Of a stretch of 64,000 nucleotides of DNA, positions 34,925 through 42,326 are shown piece by piece. Source of the stretch: Halonatronomonas sp051745085. GTDB lineage: Bacteria; Bacillota; Halanaerobiia; Halanaerobiales; Halarsenatibacteraceae. The notes beneath the pieces were generated by a model. It made no database searches, was not told where the DNA came from, and saw only the letters and a program-made list of their open reading frames with translations. Location: positions 1-64,000 of the forward strand of contig JBNJDR010000002.1 in assembly GCA_051745085.1 (NCBI GenBank), written 5' to 3'. Numbering within the stretch: position 1 is the stretch's first letter; each line of letters begins with the position of its first letter. Position numbers and translations under genes: made by a program.

Positions 34925-36466
34925 TTAATCACCTCCTCGGATTAGGCGCCAGAGAAATCCAGGTAGTTTTTTTAAGTTAGAGAAATTAAGTCCATCGGCA
35001 TATATCAGTTCAATATAACTTTTTAAATCAGCATAAAGCTTCGCGGTATGAGGAAACCAGTTGATTTCTCTTTTTCTTTTAGCGGTGGTGATCATAACGG
35101 ATTTTTGGTTGCTGAACGCCCATAACCCTTCGGGGCCGTGGTACCGACCGATTCCGCTTTGCTTAGTTCCGCCAAAGGGAAGGTGAGGATTACCCACGTT
35201 TTTGAGAACATCATTGATCATACAGGTGCCAGTCTGCAGGGCAGAAGTTACTCTTTCTGCTTTAGGTATATCGCGGGTCCAGACGCTGGCATTTAAACCA
35301 TATTTAGTAGAGTTGGCTAAGCGGATAGCTTCTTCTTCGTCTGTAAATTCTAAAACCGGGAGAACGGCTCCAAAAGTTTCTTTTTGGATGATTTCAGCCT
35401 GGGGATCTATTTCCGTTATTATTACAGGTCCCACCATATTTTTATTTCTACCGTCATATATTATCTTTGCTCCAGCGGCCACTGCTTTTTTGAGCTGTGA
35501 GTTCACTTTATTTTCCTGGTCTGGATGAGTATAAGGTCCGATGTCGCCATATCCCTGGTCTTCGCTGTATTCAATTTTTTTAGCCTCCTGGATCAGGAGT
35601 TCACTGAAATCTGTTAGGATTTCTGTCTGCACATATAATCTTTCCACACTGACGCATAGCTGACCTGTATTTGAGAAAGCTCCGTAAACAGCTGCTTTCG
35701 CAGCTCTACCCAGCTGAGCATCAGCGAATACGATCATGGGATCCTTCCCCCCCAGTTCCAGTTCAACGGGGATTAATTCTTTGCCGGCAGCCTGCATGAT
35801 TTTTTTCCCGGTGGCGATGCTTCCTGTGAAAAATATTTTATCAGGTTTAGCTTTGATTAAATCGGCACCTGTTTCTCCATATCCCCAGAAACCCTGGACT
35901 AAATTTTCAGGGATAAAATCATTATTCTGGAAGAGTTGAATCACAACTTCTCCTGTCAAAGGAGTAATCTCCGAAGGCTTTAGTACTGCTGCATTCCCGG
36001 CTGTTACGGCCGTTATGATAGGGTTGATTGCCAGTTGAAAGGGGTAATTCCAGGGAGATATTATACCGATTAATCCCAGGGGGTCATATTCGACATAGGA
36101 CTTACTCTTAAAATAAGCTGGAGGTGTACCTCTAGTTTCTCGAGCTAGATGGACTTCGGCATTTTTCTCGTAATATTTGATTAGCGTTAAGACAGGGTAA
36201 ACGTCAGCCAGCAAGGCTTCTACCCTGGTTTTCCCCGAATCCAGGCAGATCTTATCAATAATTTCATCCAACTGAGTTACAATATTTTTGCGTAATTGCA
36301 TTAAAGCCTGGGTTCTTCGTTTGAAAGGTGCTTTACCCCATGCTTTTTGAGCAGTTCGAGCCTGTTGCATCCCGGTTTTGATTTCGTTAAACTGGGCGAT
36401 TTTATATTGACCGATCTCTTCACCGGTAGAAGGGCTATAATTCTTAAAATAATTGGTCTCGGGCAT
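34925..36466 (-). CDS. aldehyde dehydrogenase family protein
   Basis: A 513-residue NAD(P)-dependent aldehyde dehydrogenase. The coenzyme region includes SPWNYPFQLAINPIITA and FFTGSIATGKKIM, the general base Glu lies in ELELGGKDPMIVF, and the catalytic Cys in NTGQLCVSVERLYV. The C-terminal extension is basic and hydrophobic (about residues 480-513), which may favour membrane association. ATG 36466, preceded by GAGGAAGTGAG, was preferred to TTG 36484. In staphyloxanthin-like pathways a related enzyme (AldH) oxidises an apocarotenoid aldehyde; the operon suggests a similar step, but other aldehydes are possible. Confidence 0.85.
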   Translation of the reverse strand: MPETNYFKNYSPSTGEEIGQYKIAQFNEIKTGMQQARTAQKAWGKAPFKRRTQALMQLRKNIVTQLDEIIDKICLDSGKTRVEALLADVYPVLTLIKYYEKNAEVHLARETRGTPPAYFKSKSYVEYDPLGLIGIISPWNYPFQLAINPIITAVTAGNAAVLKPSEITPLTGEVVIQLFQNNDFIPENLVQGFWGYGETGADLIKAKPDKIFFTGSIATGKKIMQAAGKELIPVELELGGKDPMIVFADAQLGRAAKAAVYGAFSNTGQLCVSVERLYVQTEILTDFSELLIQEAKKIEYSEDQGYGDIGPYTHPDQENKVNSQLKKAVAAGAKIIYDGRNKNMVGPVIITEIDPQAEIIQKETFGAVLPVLEFTDEEEAIRLANSTKYGLNASVWTRDIPKAERVTSALQTGTCMINDVLKNVGNPHLPFGGTKQSGIGRYHGPEGLWAFSNQKSVMITTAKRKREINWFPHTAKLYADLKSYIELIYADGLNFSNLKKLPGFLWRLIRGGD

Positions 36467-36674
36467 AGGCTCACTTCCTCTCAACTCAAATAATTACTGA
36501 TATATATTATAATTCTCTATTGTATCTCTATTTCCTGCAAAATGCAGTTGATTGAAGCGGTTTGAGTAAGAAAATCAGAAATAATTTATTCTACTAAAGC
36601 AGGATATTGAATTCATTTGTTTAATAATATAATTAAGGAAGAGATAGTTTTGTGATTCGCGGAGGTGAAGGGAA

Positions 36675-37811
36675 ATCAGGATCAATAGCAAAGTTAAACA
36701 AAGCATAGTTGAACAAATACCTGCAGGTGAAGATACGGTAATTATAAAAAAGAGTGACAGCCTGCGTTTAATTCCCCGGCGACCTAATTTAGAAAAAGTT
36801 TATATAGAACTAACAACAAAGTGCAATTTTGATTGTATTACATGCATCCGGAATTCATGGGAAGATAATCTGGGAGATATGAGTGATTCGACGATTAGTA
36901 GTTTGTTGGATCAAATTGAAACTCTGCCTGAGTTAAATACTGTTCATTTTGGAGGCTTCGGTGAACCTTTATCTCATCCTCGGATTTTTGAATTAGCAGA
37001 AAAATTTAAAGAGAAAAATTTGCGAGTAGAAATGATAACAAACGGACAACTTCTTAAACCCGAATTAAGTAAAAAATTTTTAGAGATAGGTTTGGATAAA
37101 ATAATATTCTCAATGGATGCTCCGGAAAAGGATAGCCTGGCAGCTATTAGAAAAAATGCTGATCTCAATTTAATCGTCAAAAATATTCGGGGTCTTTCTG
37201 AAATGAGAGGTTCTGATGATTCTTTAGATATCTGGCTAGAATTTGTAGCTATGACCAGCAATATAGATCAATTAGAAGAGGTAATTAAGTTAGCTGCGGA
37301 ATTGGGATTGGATGGTATTTTGATCACCAACCTTCTGCCCTATACAGAAGATATGGTGGATGAAGTTTTATACGATACGGAACCGGAAGAAATCAAATCT
37401 CGAACCGGCGGCTATGTCTCTCTTCATACTTCCTATCCAGAAATGAAATTAAGAACTGAAAGAACGTGCAATTTTATCGAATCCAACTCTGCCTCAATTA
37501 ATTGGCAGGGGGAAGTTGTGCCCTGTTATCCTCTCCTGCATAATTATCAAGTATTTATTTATGGACGTAAAAGAGAGAATAAATCATATAATTTTGGTAA
37601 CATTAATAACAAACATCTCTTAAGTATTTGGATTAGTGATGAATATATCCGTTTTCGCTCTCGGGTTACCCACGGTGATTTTCCTTCATGTCCCGACTGC
37701 AAATATGTAGAAGGGTGTTCTATGGTCGAAGATAATCTGCTTGACTGTTGGGGGAATGGACCAACCTGTGCTGATTGTCTCTGGTATCGGCAGCTGATAG
37801 TATGTCCTTGA
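36675..37811 (+). CDS. radical SAM/SPASM maturase of tungsten aldehyde oxidoreductase, apparent ATC start
   Basis: The first ATG-initiated frame (36879) would lack the radical SAM motif. Extending upstream in frame gives ELTTKCNFDCITCIRNSW, with C-x3-C-x2-C at 36828-36851. The frame stays open up to a TGA at about 36666. No ATG, GTG or TTG occurs between that stop and the motif; the best placed codon is ATC 36675, 7 nt after GGAGGTG. The C-terminus carries a SPASM-type cysteine set (CNFIES, VPCYP, CPDCKYVEGC, CWGNGPTC, CLWY). This matches the maturases that precede tungsten AOR genes, and an AOR follows. The start is uncertain: rare AUC initiation or a sequence error. Confidence 0.85.
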   Translation: MRINSKVKQSIVEQIPAGEDTVIIKKSDSLRLIPRRPNLEKVYIELTTKCNFDCITCIRNSWEDNLGDMSDSTISSLLDQIETLPELNTVHFGGFGEPLSHPRIFELAEKFKEKNLRVEMITNGQLLKPELSKKFLEIGLDKIIFSMDAPEKDSLAAIRKNADLNLIVKNIRGLSEMRGSDDSLDIWLEFVAMTSNIDQLEEVIKLAAELGLDGILITNLLPYTEDMVDEVLYDTEPEEIKSRTGGYVSLHTSYPEMKLRTERTCNFIESNSASINWQGEVVPCYPLLHNYQVFIYGRKRENKSYNFGNINNKHLLSIWISDEYIRFRSRVTHGDFPSCPDCKYVEGCSMVEDNLLDCWGNGPTCADCLWYRQLIVCP

Positions 37812-37837
37812 TTTTCATATAATATTAATACTGGTAA

Positions 37838-37937
37838 TACCTCCGAGCTGCAGTCGCTACGGAAAAATAATCTAAGCAGCGGCAGCCGATGGGTCAGAAA
37901 GAGAAATCTGCTGGCCTCCCATCCTTGGAAAGGAGTA
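37838..37937 (+). promoter_or_regulatory. Moco/Tuco-type riboswitch candidate upstream of AOR-1
   Basis: The leader contains elements I associate with the Moco RNA motif: CTCCGAGC (37841-37848), GCCGATGGGTCA (37885-37896) and GGCCTCCCATCC (37913-37924) followed by TTGGAAAGGAG. Pairings: P1 CTCC/GGAG (37841-37844 with 37932-37935), GCTGC/GCAGC (37847-37851 with 37876-37880), GATGGG/CCCATC (37888-37893 with 37918-37923). The ribosome binding site GGAGGG (37949-37954) can pair with CCTCCC (37915-37920), so translational control is plausible. Confidence 0.8.
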
Positions 37938-37961
37938 ATTATAATAAAGGAGGGTTTATTA

Positions 37962-39776
37962 ATGAGTAAGTTAGGAGAAGCTAAGATTCTGAGAGTTGAT
38001 TTGACAGCAGGAGAAGTTAAAGAGGAAACCCTGGACCCACAGTTAGTGAAAAAGTTTTTAGGTGGACGGGGGTTGGCTTCAAAGTTATTGGCAGATGAGA
38101 TTGATCCTAATATCGATGCTCTGAGTCCCGAAAATAAATTAATTTTTGCTACGGGACTTATGACAGGAACCAGCGCTTCTACCGGAGGTCGATATATGGT
38201 AGTTACCAAAGGGCCTCTCACCGGAACTATTGCTTCCTCAAATTCTGGAGGTTATTTTGGGGCTGAACTTCGTTTTTCCGGATATGAGATGATAGTCTTT
38301 GAAGGTAAATCAGATAAACCCGTTTATCTCCAATTGGTTGACGGGAAAGCCGAACTGAAAGATGCTGAACATGTCTGGGGTAAAAAGGTCGATGAAACCA
38401 CTGATCTTCTGTTAGAAGAAGTAGGAGATGACAGAGCTCGGGTAAGCTGCATCGGCCCCGCTGGAGAAAATGAAGTACTATTTGCTTCGATCATGAACGA
38501 TAAGAATAGAGCCGCTGGAAGAACCGGCGTTGGTGCGGTTATGGGATCTAAAAATCTCAAAGCTGTAGTGGTGCGAGGAGACAAGAGTAGTTTTGATTAC
38601 GATAAAGAAGCCCTGATGGAGGTTGTGCGCCGCCAAACTAAAATCATCAAAGAAGACGGTGTAACCGGTGAAGGCCTACCTACTTACGGCACCAAGGTTT
38701 TGGATAATATCATAAATGAAAGTGGAGTTTATCCCACTAAAAATTTCCAGGAGTCCACCTTTGCGGACGTGGCTGAAGTATCCGGGGAAGCTCTAGTAGA
38801 AAAAGGTTATCTGCAGAAGAAGGCTGCCTGTTATGCATGTCCGATAGCCTGTGGTCGGGATACGATGTTACCCAGTGGTCGATCCGGTGAAGGCCCTGAA
38901 TATGAATCGGGCTGGTCGTTCGGCGCTGATTGCGGGGTTAATGACCTCAATGCGATCACTGAAGCCAACTATATGTGTAATGAACTGGGTATGGATACAA
39001 TCACCGCAGGGGCCACGATTGCAGCTGCCATGGAATTATATGAGAAGGGCTATATCGATAAGGAAGAACTAAATGACGGCCCCGAACTGAAATTTGGTTC
39101 CTCTGAATCCATTGTATTCTATACTAAAGCTATGGCTTACCGCGATGGCCTCGGTGATGATCTGGCTTTAGGTTCAGCTCGGTTAGCGGAGAAAAAAGGT
39201 TATCCGGAAGCGTCTATGACGGTAAAAAAACAAGAATTACCTGCTTATGATCCTAGAGGGTTACAGGGCATGGCCCTTAATTATGCTACTTCTAATCGAG
39301 GCGGCTGTCACGTGCGCGGATATCTGGTTTCACCTGAGGTATTAGGTGTACCGGAAAAACTAGATCCTCAGGATTTAGAGTCGAAGCCTGAATGGGCAAA
39401 AATCTTTCAGGATTTAACCGCTTTGATCGACTCCATGGGTCTGTGTTTATTCACCTCATTTGCCCTGGGTGCAGATGATTACTGTGAATTGGTCAATGCC
39501 GTTACGGATTACGATCTTTCCACCGAAGAGTTTATGAAAGTCGGAGAAAGAATCTATAATCTAGAAAGACAGTTCAACTTAAAAGCTGGATTTACAACTG
39601 CTGATGATACCCTGCCTTCCAGGTTACTAAATGAAGGCATTGCGGATGGGCCGATGAAAGGAAAGGTTGCTCAATTGGATAAAATGCTGCCTTCGTATTA
39701 TGCACAAAGAGGCTGGGATGGAGAAGGAGTTCCTACTTCAGCCAAGCTTTCTGAGTTGGATCTGGCGGACCTCTAA
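37962..39776 (+). CDS. tungsten-dependent aldehyde:ferredoxin oxidoreductase (AOR-1)
   Basis: A 604-residue AOR-family enzyme that oxidises aldehydes to acids (or the reverse) with ferredoxin and a tungsten-bispterin cofactor. The N-terminal domain has the FLGGRGLASKLL and TGTSASTGGRYMVVTKGPLT segments that line the pterin. Cluster ligands are visible as CYACPIAC (C-x2-C-x3-C, near residue 290) and the distant Cys in LIDSMGLCLFTSF. The ATG follows AAAGGAGGG. The maturase is upstream and a MoaD-like gene starts on the next base downstream. Substrate range is unknown. Confidence 0.93.
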   Translation: MSKLGEAKILRVDLTAGEVKEETLDPQLVKKFLGGRGLASKLLADEIDPNIDALSPENKLIFATGLMTGTSASTGGRYMVVTKGPLTGTIASSNSGGYFGAELRFSGYEMIVFEGKSDKPVYLQLVDGKAELKDAEHVWGKKVDETTDLLLEEVGDDRARVSCIGPAGENEVLFASIMNDKNRAAGRTGVGAVMGSKNLKAVVVRGDKSSFDYDKEALMEVVRRQTKIIKEDGVTGEGLPTYGTKVLDNIINESGVYPTKNFQESTFADVAEVSGEALVEKGYLQKKAACYACPIACGRDTMLPSGRSGEGPEYESGWSFGADCGVNDLNAITEANYMCNELGMDTITAGATIAAAMELYEKGYIDKEELNDGPELKFGSSESIVFYTKAMAYRDGLGDDLALGSARLAEKKGYPEASMTVKKQELPAYDPRGLQGMALNYATSNRGGCHVRGYLVSPEVLGVPEKLDPQDLESKPEWAKIFQDLTALIDSMGLCLFTSFALGADDYCELVNAVTDYDLSTEEFMKVGERIYNLERQFNLKAGFTTADDTLPSRLLNEGIADGPMKGKVAQLDKMLPSYYAQRGWDGEGVPTSAKLSELDLADL

Positions 39777-40061
39777 ATGGGCATTCAGGTTAAGCTGTTT
39801 TCACTATTTAGAAAGTATATAAGCGATAGAGAGCTGGAATTACCTGCTGAGGAAACTAAAACTGTCCAGGATATGATCTCTATTTTAGATGAGAGATATG
39901 AAGATGTTTTCAGCCAGAAGTTGATCGGAGATGAGGGCACAGTAAATCCAGGTGCTATTATTTTGATTAACGGTCATAATATTCTTCACCTGGACGGACT
40001 AGATACTGAATTGAATGAGGGAGATAAAGTTGCTATTTTTCCTCCTTCAGCAGGAGGATAA
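39777..40061 (+). CDS. MoaD/ThiS-family sulfur carrier (AOR-linked, copy 1)
   Basis: A 94-residue ubiquitin-fold protein ending in the di-glycine IFPPSAGG, the site of adenylation and thiocarboxylation. MoaD proteins give the dithiolene sulfur of molybdopterin through MoaE. No moaE is present in the window. The start codon abuts the AOR-1 stop (TAAATG), showing tight coupling; a terminator follows. AOR-linked MoaD copies may be dedicated to the tungsten cofactor (inference). Confidence 0.9.
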   Translation: MGIQVKLFSLFRKYISDRELELPAEETKTVQDMISILDERYEDVFSQKLIGDEGTVNPGAIILINGHNILHLDGLDTELNEGDKVAIFPPSAGG

Positions 40062-40077
40062 AACGAACAAAAACCAG

Positions 40078-40109
40078 GTCCGGTCTGATTTTAGCAGACC
40101 GGACTTTTT
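40078..40109 (+). terminator. terminator after AOR-1/MoaD
   Basis: A perfect 10-bp stem GTCCGGTCTG (40078-40087) / CAGACCGGAC (40095-40104) and TTTTT. Confidence 0.95.
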
Positions 40110-40146
40110 ATCTTAACTGGAGTTTTTAGTGATTTTCTGATACAAT

Positions 40147-40304
40147 TATACTTAATAGAATAACCAGTCTTCGAGCCATTTTACCTGGAGACGAGGTGAT
40201 TTGTTATGGTGATTTGGCCGATAGGGTAGTTAGGGAAACCTTTTTGCCTCCTCAATCTGGAAAGGAGACCATATTTTTCGGGACCTTTCAGGTGCCGTTT
40301 TTTT
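40147..40304 (+). promoter_or_regulatory. second Moco/Tuco-type riboswitch with terminator
   Basis: A -10 TATACT (40147-40152) precedes the leader. Aptamer elements match those of the first copy: TTCGAGCC (40170-40177), GGCCGATAGGGTA (40216-40228), a GAAA-loop hairpin AGG/CCT, GCCTCC and ATCTGGAAAGGAG. P1 is GTCTTC/GGAGAC (40167-40172 with 40264-40269). A terminator follows (40279-40304; CGG-ACCT/AGGT-CCG with one mismatch, then seven T). GAAAGG (40260-40265) can instead pair with CCTTTC (40284-40289), an antiterminator exclusive with P1. Ligand binding would then turn the operon off. The rest of the 40062-40400 gap holds no gene. Confidence 0.82.
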
Positions 40305-40400
40305 ATTACCCAGCAGCTATACCACTTATTTGACTATGAAGAAAGATTTTTTATAACATTTGGATAAGGGGATTTATCCTCAGAAGGGATTGATATTTAT

Positions 40401-40994
40401 ATGGAGATAATTGCAGTAACAGGTAGTGGGCTTTCTAACGGGAGAACTAAACTGGGAGTCCAGCTGATCGAAAATTTGCGCACTAAAGTAGGAGTTTTAA
40501 AAGGTCATGTAGTAGAAGATAAATCTGAGATGCTAACCGATGACCAGAATATTATGCGGGCAGAAGTCCCGGAAATCTCGCCTTATTTAAAAGTCAAAGT
40601 GGACAACGTAGTCTATCTCCGCACTTCGGAAGCCAGGATAAAAGAAATGATCAGTGAGGCTATGGGTATGTTTTCAGATTTAGATTATCTTATTTTAGAA
40701 GGTAATAAATTAGTTCAGTATATGAGCCCGGGCGTTGTTATTTACGTGCGGGAAGAGGATGAAGGCCAGATCCAATCCTGTGTTGAAATCTCTGATTTGA
40801 TCGTTGATTATATTGAACTGCAAAATAACAGCGATCTAACTGATTTAAGATTAACTGTTCCAGGTGAGACGATTTCATGTTATAGGGCGCAATTGATCAG
40901 CGATCTGTTTGGACTGGGATATGGAGAATTTGGCAGTAAATTAGATAGAGATGGGATAAGGGTTACTAGATGTCAATTGGGATTGTTTAAATAG
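40401..40994 (+). CDS. MobB-like P-loop protein of the cofactor operon, atypical Walker A
   Basis: A 197-residue protein, first gene after the second riboswitch. The start (IIAVTGSGLSNGRTKLGVQL) and LDYLILEGNKLV resemble MobB-type P-loop proteins that help attach GMP to molybdopterin. The Walker A is GSGLSNGRT, with Arg in place of the usual Lys and no partner mobA nearby. The last ~40 residues form a separate small domain ending TRCQLGLFK; I associate similar tails with Mo/W cofactor neighbourhoods in Firmicutes, from memory only. AOR tungsten pterins often lack an added nucleotide, so a sensor or carrier role is as likely as a MobB role. Confidence 0.55.
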   Translation: MEIIAVTGSGLSNGRTKLGVQLIENLRTKVGVLKGHVVEDKSEMLTDDQNIMRAEVPEISPYLKVKVDNVVYLRTSEARIKEMISEAMGMFSDLDYLILEGNKLVQYMSPGVVIYVREEDEGQIQSCVEISDLIVDYIELQNNSDLTDLRLTVPGETISCYRAQLISDLFGLGYGEFGSKLDRDGIRVTRCQLGLFK

Positions 40995-41009
40995 ACGAGG
41001 AAGGACGGT

Positions 41010-42326
41010 TTGGAAATGGCTAATGAATTTTTGCATTTAACTTCACTGCCTGAATTGATCGAAATTTTGCAGGATAATTTTAGTTCTACTGAAAATAATT
41101 TAAGCGAAGAAATTCCAATATTAGCAGCAGAGAATCGAGTTTTAGCAGAGCCTGTACTAGCAGCCGAGGACCTTCCCCCTTTTACCAGATCTGCGGTAGA
41201 TGGATACGCAGTTAGAGCAGCAGATACGTATGGAGCCAGTATGGATAATCCAGCTTATTTAACCGTTTCTGGCGATATTAAAATCGGATGCGATGTAAAT
41301 TTAAGCTTAGAACCTGGTCAGGCTACAGCCATCCCAACCGGGGGAGAACTGCCTGCAGGAGCAGATGCTTCCGTTATGATCGAGGATACAGAGAGGGTAG
41401 GAGGAGAGCTCGAAGTTACCGGACCTGTTGCTCCAGGTGACAATATTATTAAGCAGGGAGAAGATATTGGCCGGGGTGAGATTTTACTGGAAGCAGGTAG
41501 GAGATTAAAATCAGCTGAAATCGGGGCTCTGGCGGGGACCGGTAATACGAGAGTTACTGTTTGTAAGAAGTTGGAAGTGGCTGTTATTTCTACCGGAGAT
41601 GAATTGATCCCCCCGGGTTCAAAAAGAAGCGGAGGTAAAATCCGCGACATCAATACTTATCTTTTGGCCAGTCTTGTTAAAGAATGGGGCGGCAGGCCTA
41701 AAATGATGGGGATCGTCAAAGATGACCCTGTTTTACTTACAGAGGCACTGAAAGAGGCCTTAACGGCTGATTTGATCATTATATCCGGTGGTAGTTCGGT
41801 TGGTGTTAAAGACCACACTATAAATGTTATCAATGAACTGGGTGAGCCAGGTGTATTTTTACATGGTCTGGCCGTTAAACCGGGTAAACCAACTATTATT
41901 GGGAAAGTTGAAAATAAACCTGTGCTGGGATTACCAGGTAATCCCGCGTCTGCCTGGATGGTGGCTGCTCTTACGATTCCAGCGATAATGACTTTTCTTG
42001 GAGGCGGGACACTCCCGGGTAAAGAAGAAGTTTATCGCAGCTCCGTTAGGGCCACCCTTAACCGGGCGATTTCTTCAACGCCAGGCCGAACTGAATTCAT
42101 TCCTGTTGCTCTTGATTCTGCTTCATTGAATGACAGGAATTGGGTAGAGTGGGAAGCCACCCCCCTTTTTGGTAAATCTAATCTCATCACTACTTTAGTG
42201 GAGGCAGATGGTTTAATAGTCATTGAGGCCGGCCAGGAAGGACTGGCTAAAAATACTGAAGTAAATGTAATAAGTTATCCTCCGGTAAAAGGATTACTTT
42301 ATAGGGAGAATGATAGTGATGGCTAA
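41010..42326 (+). CDS. moeA: molybdopterin molybdenumtransferase MoeA (copy 1)
   Basis: A 438-residue MoeA that inserts molybdate or tungstate into adenylylated molybdopterin. It shows the four MoeA domains, including DLPPFTRSAVDGYAV, AIPTGGELPAGADASVMIED, the MoCF motif IIISGGSSVGVKDHT and PGKPTIIGKVENKPVLGLPG. Either TTG 41010 or ATG 41016 could start translation after GAGGAAGGA. The 3' end overlaps the second moeA. Two distinct MoeA copies are common in organisms that use both Mo and W. Confidence 0.93.
   Translation: MEMANEFLHLTSLPELIEILQDNFSSTENNLSEEIPILAAENRVLAEPVLAAEDLPPFTRSAVDGYAVRAADTYGASMDNPAYLTVSGDIKIGCDVNLSLEPGQATAIPTGGELPAGADASVMIEDTERVGGELEVTGPVAPGDNIIKQGEDIGRGEILLEAGRRLKSAEIGALAGTGNTRVTVCKKLEVAVISTGDELIPPGSKRSGGKIRDINTYLLASLVKEWGGRPKMMGIVKDDPVLLTEALKEALTADLIIISGGSSVGVKDHTINVINELGEPGVFLHGLAVKPGKPTIIGKVENKPVLGLPGNPASAWMVAALTIPAIMTFLGGGTLPGKEEVYRSSVRATLNRAISSTPGRTEFIPVALDSASLNDRNWVEWEATPLFGKSNLITTLVEADGLIVIEAGQEGLAKNTEVNVISYPPVKGLLYRENDSDG

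Noticed and set aside
36879..37811. Maturase starting at ATG 36879
   Set aside because: It would remove the radical SAM CxxxCxxC motif, which is encoded in frame just upstream.
37559..38221. 220-residue - strand ORF across the maturase end, riboswitch and AOR-1 start
   Set aside because: It covers two coding genes and a structured leader; the translation resembles no protein and has no clear ribosome binding site.
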